Below, piece after piece: positions 46,595 through 57,500 of a stretch of 64,000 bases of DNA. The stretch's first letter is position 1; the number at the start of each line of letters is the position of its first letter. This DNA is from Apostichopus japonicus (lineage: Eukaryota > Echinodermata > Holothuroidea > Aspidochirotida > Stichopodidae). The notes beneath the pieces were generated by a model. That model ran no database searches, had not been told where the DNA came from, and saw only the letters and a list, made by a program, of their open reading frames with translations. The position numbers were made by a program, and so were the translations under genes. The stretch is taken from NCBI RefSeq assembly GCF_037975245.1, contig NC_092564.1:9461984-9525983 (forward strand). The letters run 5' to 3'.

Positions 46595-48640
46595 GATTAG
46601 AGAAGTAGGGTCACCCAGATGCGAGTCGACAATTGGATTACATTGAAGCAACTCCCAACCCTAACGGACAATTTGTTCTCAAGTTGTCGCAAAAATACTA
46701 GTTTTTTATCATTAATTGACCTTTGGTGACCTTGTATCACATGACAGTTAAGTTTGAAAATATTCCCCTATACCATTTGCAACTACTCCAAAAATATCAA
46801 CCTTGTCACACCTTGGAACTGGGAGTTATTGCATTAAATGTCTGAAAATTAACTTTGACCTCATATAACTTCGCACACGAAGGTCACACAGGGGTCAACC
46901 TATTGACATTTATGATCAGAAGGTACCTTTAACATCTGAAAATAGCATCGAAACTGTAAAAAATCCACAAAACACGAAAAGGTCACCAGAGGTCAAATTG
47001 AGGTCAAGGGTCACCCAGATGCGGGTCGACAATTGGATTTCATTGAAGCAACTCCCAACCCTAACGGACAATTTGTTCTCAAGTTATCGCAAAAATACTA
47101 GTTTTTTATCATTAATTGACCTTTGGTGACCTTGTATCACATTACCGTTAAGTTTGAAAATATTCCCCTATACCATTTGCAACTACTCCAAAAATATCAA
47201 CCTTGTCACACCTTGGAACTGGGAGTTATTGCATTAAATGTCTGAAAATTAACTTTGACCTCATATAACTTCGCACACAAAGGTCACACGGGGTTCAACC
47301 CATTGACATTTATGATCAGAAGTTACCTTTAACATCTGAAAATAGCATCGAAACTGTAAAAATCCACAAAACACTAAAAAGGTCACCAGAGGTCAAATTG
47401 AGGTCAAGAGTCACACAGATGCGGGTCGACAATTGGATTACATTGAAGCAACTCCCAACCCTAACGGACAATTTGTTCTCAAGTTATCGCAAAAAATACT
47501 AGTTTTTTATCATTAATTGACCTTTGGTGACCTCGGATCACATGACCGTTAAGTTTGAAAATATTTCCCTATACCATTTGCAACTTGTCTCAAAATATCA
47601 ACTGTGTAACACCTTGGCACTGGGAGTTATTACACTAAATGTCTGAAAATTAACTTTGACCTCATATAACTTAACATACAAAGGTCACCTTGGGTCAACT
47701 TATTGACATTTTTGATTGATGAGACCTAAATTAGAGCATCAAACTATAAAAATTCAAACATTTTTTTCTTTGCCCATTTTCTAACCCCAAAATACTAGTT
47801 TTTTGACATTAATTGACCTTTGGTGACCTCGGATCACATGACCGTTAAGTTTGAAAATATTCCCCTATACCATTTGCAACTTGTCCAAAAATATCAACCA
47901 TGTCACACCTTGGAACTGGGAGTTGTTGCATTAAATGTCAGAAAATTAACTTTGACCTTGTATAACTTCGCATACGAAGGTCACACGGGTGTCAACCAAT
48001 TGACATTTTTGATCGGAAGGTACCTTTGATATCCAAATCTAGCATCAAAACCAAACATTTTCTTTTTTGCTCGTTTCCTCCCAAAATAAGCACATTTTTT
48101 CTAATGTGACCTTTGACCTTTTGACCTTGGTTTCAGATGTAGTTTAATCTCCTGATTCCAAAAAACAAAACGAAAAGTCTGTACAACCATCCTAACTCTG
48201 ACCGAAAAACTTTGACCCCATATAACTTCGCACATAAAGGTCACACGGGGTCACCCTATTGACATTTATGATCAGAAGGTACCTTTGACATCTGAAAATA
48301 GCATCGAAACTGTAAAAATCCCAAAAACACGAAAAGGTCACCAGAGGTCAAATTGAGGTCAAGGGTCACCCAGATGCGGGTCGACAATTGGATTACACTG
48401 AGGCAACTCCCAACCCTAACAGACATTTCGTTCTCAAGAAATTGCAAAAATACTAGTTTTTTATCATTAATTGACCTTTGGTGACCTCGGATCACATGAC
48501 CGTTAAGTTTGAAAATGCTCCCCTAACCAGTTCACAACTTGTCCCAAAATATCAATCTTGTCACACATTGGCACTGGGAGTTATTGCAGTTTTAATATTT
48601 TCGGTTTTTGGACCATAACTGACCTTTGGTGACCTTTGTG
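46595..48640. repeat. Helentron subterminal ~400-bp tandem array, 5' side
   Basis: The anchor ATTAATTGACCTTTGGTGAC occurs at about 46711, 47111, 47512, 47808 and 48466 (spacing 400, 401, 296 and 658). Units share 'atcacatgaccgttaagttt', 'tcaccttggaactgggagtt' type strings, 'gatgcgggtcgacaattgga' and many TGACC/GGTCA boxes. Related copies lie at 31690-32320 near the other end of the element. Confidence 0.93.
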
Positions 48641-48751
48641 GGCACCAAAAACAATAGGGCACACCTTCTCCATATGGCGGATCTATAGTCCAAGTTTGGC
48701 CTCAATCTTACATTCCCTTATTGAGATAGAGCGTACCCAAGCAAGTGTCAC

Positions 48752-48820
48752 AGACACACACACACACACACACACATACATACATACATACATACATACA
48801 TACATACACACACACACACG
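48752..48820. repeat. (CA)n(CATA)n microsatellite near the Helentron 5' end
   Basis: CA repeats, then eight or nine CATA units, then CA repeats, just inside the terminal hairpin. Short microsatellites next to the termini are usual in Helentrons and their non-autonomous derivatives. Confidence 0.95.
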
Positions 48821-48836
48821 CCAACCTGACTGCATA

Positions 48837-48862
48837 GGTTCCTTTTGCTAAAGCAAGGAACC
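48837..48862 (-). other. Helentron 5' terminal hairpin
   Basis: A 26-nt inverted repeat: GGTTCCTT and GCT pair with AGC and AAGGAACC, leaving a 2-base bulge and a 2-base loop. On the coding strand the outer arm, GGTTCCTTGC, is the element's first ten bases. Confidence 0.8.
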
Positions 48863-48958
48863 AAAAATTGTACACCCCCTCCCCTTAGACCCATCCCCCA
48901 GGACGGCGATCATTCATGCCTGGCGCCCCCCTATTGGAAAATCCTGGATACGCCCCTG

Positions 48959-50392
48959 GAAACTATTGTAATACATCGTATAAAACATGTAATATGAGGT
49001 CAGTAAAAGTCTTTTGTTTGTCTATTGACCTTTAACCTACATATGAGGAGCTGACCTATATCAGTAGGAGTGCGGGAATGTATACAGGTGCTCAAGACAC
49101 TCAGATTTGTATTTATTTCTCAAAAGACTACAAGTGATATCAAATACTAACTTTGATATTTTACTAGAAAAAAATGCTTGATAGATCTGTGAAATATCCA
49201 CGCTAAATTTGGTGCCTAAAGTTCCTCTTTTTAATCTTGTTTATCTTTTTGGTTTGTCTCTAACATCATATGAACCGTTACTATGACAACCAACACACCC
49301 GGTTCAACCCGTGTGCTCGTATAAGCTATAAAGGATATATTTTTGCGCAATCAGGATTATATTGACATTAGCTCTAATCAAAGTTTGATAGCATTAACAA
49401 ATTCTGTCTCTATTCTTTCTTCTCGCGTTAGGCTAGGCGGCCTAGCAACATTTCAAGAGGACTCAAAGCAATCGCAACCATCATTGTCATGTGAAACTTG
49501 CGACTTGATCAAGTCTAAATATATGATGTCATCTAGACATGTGTGCTGGAATTACAATGTACTTCTTCATATTTGGGGGCATTGTTTTTTTTTCTTTGAA
49601 AGACTGCTAAACCAAGTATATTTGAAATTGGCTTGGACATTTTCAGATCAAATTCACATAAAATATATATAGAAAAGAGGTAAATCAGATCCATGATGGA
49701 TAAACATATAGGATAGATAAAACGAAGACGGGTCATATGCCTATGTATGCATCATGATCCTTCATAAGTAATAATACCAACTCATTCTCACTCTAACATA
49801 ATTATCAATAGAACTTGGAAAGTATATGTGTGAATACCCTATTAGAACTAACCACTATATCCACACAGAATGTACAAGGGCAACTATCTTTAATAATAAA
49901 ACCAATTCTCCAAAGATTACACAGAATCAACATGCCTAAACACTTAATGACATTTTATAGGATGGGAATAATCTAAGTTAGTATTCGTTCCTCTTTTTGA
50001 TATTTTCCATACATTGTCTCTCGATTAGAGTAAGCCTGTTAAAAGTGTTTCAAACTGCCGTACCTTCTCATAATGTAAAGAAACAGCTGTTTAAGGCTTC
50101 ATGGTTATCAAGCATGAAGGCATGTGGAAATACTCACCTTCCTGCCATGGTTTTGTTCACACGATATAAACCCGTTTAGTGGTTACTGAGGCCTAAGCTT
50201 ATTGACTATCATATAGGTCCCTGGAGATCCAAGCAAGTAATTCGCATCCTATTTTCGGAAATCAATGACTAATTATACGTATTAATATACACTTGTTGAC
50301 TTTGATATTCCTCTTCATATTTAAACCTGTTTACCCTCGTGGGTAATCTATTACTACAGTACAGCTATTAAGAGTTGATACGTTCTGTAGGG
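48959..50392. other. Nothing recognised
   Basis: Single-copy-looking AT-rich sequence. The open frame near 49343-49672 (+) has no recognisable domain. Confidence 0.4.
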
Positions 50393-50548
50393 CAACGGTC
50401 CGCAAACTATGTTGGGGAGCGACACAAACTCGGAGTGGATAACTTCCATGCCTTCTGAGCATCGATTCTGAGGGGGTAAGACTCGGGGGTTCATGGCTCA
50501 GTTCTCATGGAAGATGTGTGCATGGGTTTAAAAGTTTGTGGACTGCTG
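50393..50548. mobile_element. Probable hAT-like MITE remnant, 156 bp
   Basis: The left end is CAACGGTCCGCAAACT and the right end read inward is CAGCAGTCCACAAACT, 13 of 16 identical. This resembles the CAGNGGTTCTCAAAC-type ends of Charlie-like hAT elements. Flanks (ctgtaggg and ctataaaa) no longer match. Confidence 0.55.
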
Positions 50549-52218
50549 CTATAAAAATATAAACAGTGTTGGGATGTTTAAGTATTATAAGCCAATTATC
50601 TACAGAAACCTGAAGGAGAAATTCTAAACATATATAAGCAACTATCACAAAGTGGGAAGAAATGGATTAATATTATTAATGACGTTAACATTTAGGAAGT
50701 CGTTTCTGCTTCAGTCCAACGTCAATAGGATGATGTGCTAATTAACGGAAGTCATATGGTTCAATGAATGATGAAGGCTTTAAATGTGCTTCTAATTGGA
50801 ACCAAATTTTCATATATTTCCGCAATTTATCGCGACTCTAACCGACACTTTTTCTATTACGGAGACTTTTCAACCTTGACCCTTGCTTAACTTCTATAGA
50901 AACGATATTCGTTGAAATTCACATTGCGATTGTAGGATTGTTAGTAAAGAAACCATGCTGACATTAGCTATATATATATATATATATATTGATATATATA
51001 TGCTACCAAATGTATATTTCTCGGAACGATGAATAAAAAGTTCACATGATATTACGTTTTCAAGAAACTAAGGTATCGCCTGAGTGATTTTGCCGTTGTT
51101 GTAAAGAGTGATAGGTATATACACTATAGGATATATCGATCTACTTCAGTGGTTATGATTCTGTATATATGTCATTCCCTTTGACCTCCGAGTATCATTT
51201 CAAGCTTTAACGAGGTGATAAAAGTGGGAGGGAATATCCTAAAATGAATTCGATATATACAAGGGTGAAAAATAGAGTCACAATTAAATGTCTATATGAA
51301 TGGTTGATATTGAACGCAAAAGTATCCGTTGTCGTGTTTATGGAAAACATGTGCAGGCTAGTGGTGAAGACATACATATGAGTACATAATAGGCCTCTTC
51401 GTGAATACAGGAAACTAACCTCTATATATAGATGTCTAATCAACCAGCAATAACAAAAGAGGTTTTGACATGGACAGCACATTAGGCTACAGTTTAAGAG
51501 TATGTGGAAGATTATGACAGATCGGCATCAGCTGGTAGTGCGCATGCGCACAGAAATTTCTGCAGTCACGAAAAAACATGAGCTCAGCATATATTGACAG
51601 TTTTTTTTTAAATTTGTAACGAATATCAATTCAATTGTATCCAATAGAAAGTTGCAACGTCTATATAGACTCGTGCTGCAACTCTGTCATAGTAGATGAA
51701 ACTACTATGTAGCTACTTTGCATATAGGCCTATATATATACGGTAGTTTTTATGCTGATCAATTGAATATGTTGATTAGGTGTACCAGATAATGATGATG
51801 CAATTTTGCGCGAGATTTTATTTAGAATTATTTAGAATTTATATAGCGTTCTTACGGATTAAACGAGATGAAAAGTAGTACATATAGGAAGATCAAATTT
51901 AGTGATGAAACACGATCAATCAGAATAAGCCCTGAATAAGCTCTGTTTATACAGGCAGCTGAAGTATTCGAAGATTACTGGTTTCATATACAGATAGTGG
52001 GGCACTCTGTGCTGTGATTTGAGGTGCATCACGACGAGAACCTTCGTTTCTATTATTTTATTTTTTGTTTTTGAATATTTGTTGTCAATATTTTACAGCC
52101 AGTTTTAAAACAAAAATACATGTATGGGTCACATGAAACGCTCTGAACCCAGCAAATATCAATATTTTCAGTTTTAAATCGACTATATATTGATACTATA
52201 TTATATCGACTACATTAT
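50549..52218. other. Nothing recognised
   Basis: AT-rich sequence with a short (TA)n at about 50968-50990. No gene or RNA seen. Confidence 0.4.
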
Positions 52219-52529
52219 GCCGGTGCTGTGGCCGAGTGGATAAAGACGGTGGCATTTGAAGCAATGAGATTTAGCAATCGGGGTGTTCAGGGTTCGATAC
52301 CCGGCCGGGTCATATAGTTAGATGGGTATTCCATCCAAGAGCAATCTACGGTTTTCCCATCTGAAAAAAACTTTCTAAATTGAAAAGATTCCAAATTTGT
52401 GTTAAAATGTTAAATTGGAAGCCACCCGACGTTTACGCTGTAATCCATAAGCCCTTGTGGGTTTCTCCCACATTTGTGGTCGCTTAAGCGTCATAAAAAT
52501 AGCTGCTGATTATTACTACTATTATTATA
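52219..52529 (+). mobile_element. tRNA-derived SINE with class-II (Ser/Leu-like) tRNA head, 311 bp
   Basis: The head (52219-52312) has the A box TGGCCGAGTGG, a long variable-arm-like spacer and a perfect B box GGTTCGATACC, as in tRNA-Ser or tRNA-Leu. The acceptor strands no longer pair. An unrelated body follows, and the unit ends in a TTATTACTACTATTATTAT tail near 52529. No clear target duplication was found. Confidence 0.75.
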
Positions 52530-54500
52530 CTAGAGCACAGTCCGGAGTAAATTTGAACTAAAACAAGTCGATAGAGGGTGGCGAATCAACCAATCAGCTG
52601 CTTGAAGATTCCATATGATATTGATTATGTAGAGGAAATAGAATGCAATTCCCAAAAATTATCAATTGAACAACGTTTATAAGACTCAAACAAATTGTTA
52701 ATCAATTTAAAACGTTTTTCTTTCGTTTTTAATATTCTCTTCTAGTCAAAATCCGCTGGGATATAACCTACTTGGTTTTTAACTTTAATGACTGTTTCAT
52801 TCCAGCTCAATAATTGGGGCACCTGTCAAACATCATTCAAGTCTACAATTTCCGAATTGTTTTGACATCATATCGAAACCTCAGGAATGTTCCTTTCCAC
52901 CTTTCAAACTTTCCCTGCAAAGCTAACCCAGTTCCTTGACAAGGTGCCGGGAGGACCCTGACTGGAAACAGTATCAGTTTAATGGTTAACTTGTAGCACA
53001 TTAGTCTACATATAAACCTGTGTCTTAATGAATACGAGATTTACCCGCACTTTCAATACTACTATCATTACAAAAGTTGTCATTTCTACGAATGATATTC
53101 TTGAACACTTAACTATACATTTACATGTATACATATAGCATATACATAAGTCATACATAATTATGTTTAATTCATAGAATGAATATATGAATGTAAAATT
53201 GTGACACTCGCTCGGGCAAGGATACCATACAATAGCCGATCTGTCAATGTTTCAGACCTTAAAAGACAAAAGAACCAACATGTAGGCTTGACGAGAGATT
53301 GGGGCTGGTGGGGCCACAGCCCCTGGCCTGGGTCCTTTTAGCGGGCCCGGGATATATATAGGGATGAATCAAATCAGGTTACCTTCGACCAGATATATTA
53401 TTGATAGTCACATGCATTAACGTACCATAAATTTATGAAGACATTCATAAGGGGGCCTGTCGACTTAATGTCCCCAGATCCCAATGCGGCTCTCCATGCG
53501 CCTTCCAACATGGGCCTAATGAATATGCATATATACTAATACATAATACGTTTGAAGCACAAAGACTAAAACGTTCAGTTACAACATCATGAGTGGAACA
53601 TAAATCTGCGATAAAACGCAAGATGACGTCATTTCACTGGTGTAGGCCTATACATATGGAATGAAACACCAATCTAAGTTACGGTAGACTATACAGCAAT
53701 CTAATCTAGTTAGTGAGTAGTCGAAAAGGGGTCATGATATGGTCGATGATGGAATACCATGTCTAACATTTTAACAAGATATCGGTGACTCTTTAATATA
53801 AATTGAATGGGACAAACTCTAACCCACTGCTCCTCTCTTCGAATTATTTCTCGTTTCCTCGTGAACTGTTCAAATTACCGTTCTCTTGCGCGCCTAGTGA
53901 TGACCTACAGTCACCCCTAGCCACCTGTGCTCGAAATTCAAATCTGGCTTTAAATCCGGCTTATTGCTAATACACACTACAATTCCGTCACAAAACCCAC
54001 ATTTTCGAGTCACGTCTGACACAAACTCAATTTATGAACAAATTTCCTCCACTTGATGCGAATCAGGCTCCCATTCTATTGAACCAAATATTGAAGTTTT
54101 CAAAGCTGTATAGTTGCCTACACTACCGAAAAATCCATGGCATGGGCATGTCGTTCGATCAATTTGAATCGGTGTATAGTGCCATTTATACCACATTTTT
54201 GTTTATTTTCTCTAAATTTAATATGAGGTCAGGTTTCGATTAAGTTCAATTTTAAGGAAAAACGAAAGACCTGACGTGAACTTTAGTTGTATGTTTACCT
54301 CTTGCGTTTCTTGGGAAAGACCTTTCTATTTACATCATAAATTTTAAAACTAACAAGGATTTGTAAACGAAATTTCGACTAAGCTATAGAATGGTTTGTG
54401 TACGTGGGCCCTTATAGTTACGACTGACTGACTTTTCGGTTGACGGAATATGATTTGATACCCTTGCAGAGTTAACTGTTTCGAATCGTACTTTACTAGC

Positions 54501-54555
<55 letters not shown>

Positions 54556-57500
54556 TTTAAATTGCTTTAAAGAGGTTTTTTTTCCCGAAGCAAATTAGCT
54601 CTTCACTCTTATTGGAATTAGACTAAAGAAAATGAAGGGAAAAGGAAGCAACTTGAATTACGAAATATGATCTGTTAATAAGTAAAATCTAAAATTATCT
54701 GCATCAGGTCGAAGTTAGTAAACGGACACTTTGGTATACGGTTTAGTTTCATAAGAACTCGTAAGAACAAGTCTTCCACACCGTAATCGTTCAAACACTC
54801 TTTAACATTACCAATGGTGAGCGAGAGTTGAATGTAAACTCCTAGTTTATAGACATGAAATCCACCTTCAACAGCAGGAGAAAGTCAGAAGTATTGAAAC
54901 TTGTAAGCAGCTGCCACGTATACACCGACTAAATCCCTCACATGTGCTTATAGGTTTACATCCCGCAAAGACGGTATACTTTCAGTTTGCAAAACTTAGC
55001 CTACATGCGTCGCATAATCCGCAGTTTTTAAGTAGCGCGTGACGGGGAGTGTGGAAGGTTTCTTTCTCCACACCTTAATAACAGATAATATTTGCACTTA
55101 GCAAACGTTATGACTCCCTCCTTATTTCTCATTGTGGTAATTACCCACGGTCGTGGGGTTCACTTTTCGTTTGCCCACTGCCATCAGACCAAAATATTCG
55201 ATGCCATTCCGAAGTCATATAATCATGACAAGTTTACATGTGGCTTTAAGCCGACCTGCAGTGTATCGTTGACATTGAAATCACTTAGGTCTTATGTTTC
55301 CCAGTAATTTCACGGTTTGTTGAGAATGTAATAATAAATATCGGGAAATCGGATCTAGATTTATACCATGGCGTAAGTAAATAATAAAATGAAAAGTAGT
55401 TGTCGATCATATCCATTATTATGGCAACATGCCTGTATAAGATCAGGGGATTCCATAACAACTCCCGGATAAGATCTTCAGATTCTTTGGGTTCAGTGTG
55501 GGTTCAACTTATTTCTTTGCAGTGCTTGAAATGGGGTGCAGAACCATGAAATGATTACCCTTCTTGCCATGCTTCCTTGATCAACCTTCGTTCGGAAAAT
55601 CATCGGGGGGAAAAATGTTCAATTATTAGGATAAATTAAATTCTCTCGAGTTGATCCATGCATGGATGGAGGAGTTGTAATGCGGAGTATCACAAGGCAT
55701 GGATAAGATGCCTTAATGTTACTGAACTACTCCTTGTTTCATGTTGTCCGAATAGAATAACTTATTGAATAGTGTATATGGACGTTGTCGACTGATTACA
55801 AATCTTTGCCTTAGGGGCAGATTTCGCAGAAACCTCAGAGCCTCAACAAGACACCATTTGTCAAAGTAGTCAACATCAGCTGACACGTACATTTTCGCAC
55901 ATCATTTGATGTCAATACGACCTGCTAATCGACGCTGTTAATGGGGGACCTTTAGATAACCTTCTCTGTTTGGAGGATTTACAATCCATTTACTATGTAA
56001 ACATCGTGAATTTGTCACTTCAATAAGCAGACACCGGTCGTTGGACTTCTCGAAGTTTGACCTTACACCGGGTCACGTTGAATATGTAGGTCTATAACCG
56101 CAGAATACATTTTAGAGATGCATGGGAATTAGTCCGTGATTATCGCACAATAAAGCTGTTTATTTCACGGCTCAGTGACTAACACTTTACAATATCGTCA
56201 TCCCTGGGATCGTGTTATATATAATGGCAATAATCCTAGAGCCATTTGGCAAAGTTCAAAGCCATGAATATCTGTAGTTGTTAGAATAACTCTCTTTTAT
56301 AAACTGTTAATGGATACCCAATTTCATTAAACCAAGGGAACTTCTTTAAAGAATAAATATTGCATAAAATGGAACAGAGACTATGGCCACTGGCGTCCGG
56401 AGACTGACGTTGTGATCACGATGTAACCATGCAGGTACTTCAAAGAGTTATATATGTCTACAGTAATACAGATTAAAACACATCAAGCCAACGAATGGAA
56501 ACTATATACCCATATTGTACCACGAAACGTAATTACCTGCACCTAACGTATAGCAGCAGTCCCTAACTGACTATCTGTATTTGGCCACTAAGGTAAATTT
56601 GCAATCTTTGTTCTCATTGCAAATACCGTAAACGGGATATACCAGAAATTATCCGAGTGACAAAATGTAACATCCTCCAGATCAACACTGGATTAACAAG
56701 GTATTTCAGTTGCACCCCAATTGGTAGCCAACACTCTTGTATAATATGTTCGCATCATTAGTAGATTAAAACCTGCAGGATTGAGGATTCGGACTCCACT
56801 GGGATGTGTTTTTAAGATTACTCTAGAATGGCTCAGTGCATGACGATTGGTTATCACTACGGTGACAATGTAGACATACCACAGTGATACAATGTACTAT
56901 ATAAACAACTAACTTCGAGGTATACATCCTCTTAGTTGCCACGATGTTCGCATACCACTTTATTTTGTTACCGACAGTGTATATCCTTACATCTCGGTAT
57001 AACCAAACTTTAATGCCAATGTGCTTCTATACAAGTCAAGTTATAACTGGTCCATAGAGAATTAAACCTACCAAAGAGCATCACCGAACGTCATTCATCC
57101 CGAGGAGGAGGACTTCTCGTTTCGGATCAACGACAGTACTCAATCCGTATCGGATAAAAGAGGACCCTCTCGCAAGATGGATGGGCAGAAGCCTAAAGGT
57201 TATCGTGGGCCTGTGTTTGTCCTATAACATAATGTAGGCCTTAAACGGCTGGAGCATGAGATAATTGATCGTTTGGCTCGTTCAAAACGCCTCTTAAACC
57301 TAAGCATGGAGCATGTAAGTTGCCATGATTGTAATTTCAAGCGTATGTCTGGTGACATCTATCAACTTAGTTTCAGGACTGAAAGGTCAAAGAGGGTTTA
57401 CAAATGGGCGTCACCATGCATGGAAATCCTCCAGATTGAATATCGCTTATGTTTGAAAAAATGAAGGAAAAAGTTGCAAATCAGTGGGATTTTGTATACA

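Larger units (their letters stand above)
31621..48862 (-). mobile_element. Candidate full-length autonomous Helentron (Helitron2-type rolling-circle transposon), ~17.2 kb
   Basis: On the coding (minus) strand the element starts with GGTTCCTTGC (48862-48853), which is the first arm of a hairpin spanning 48862-48837. Near the other end the complement GCAAGGAACC (31652-31643) lies upstream of a second hairpin, GCCC-TT-GGGC (31637-31628), and the element ends ...GGGCTCTTGT(T). An inverted repeat that is terminal at the 5' end but subterminal at the 3' end, with a 3' hairpin and T residues flanking, is the described structure of Helentrons. Between the ends lie one intact Rep-helicase-endonuclease gene (34502-41740), related ~400-bp repeat arrays near both ends and several minisatellites. 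Boundaries are accurate to a few bases. The intact gene suggests a young copy. Confidence 0.78.
30382..48958. mobile_element. hAT-like host element (~490 bp unspliced) split by two later insertions
   Basis: The left end at 30382 and the right end at 48958 are identical inverted repeats of 16 bp (CAGGGGCGTATCCAGG). Both flanks carry GAAAC immediately outside, a 5-bp match. If the 840-bp element at 30741-31580 with its duplicated site and the Helentron at 31621-48862 are removed, about 490 bp remains, the usual size of the miniature elements in this window. The nesting is inferred from these ends. An alternative is that the two ends belong to unrelated fragments. Confidence 0.5.
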
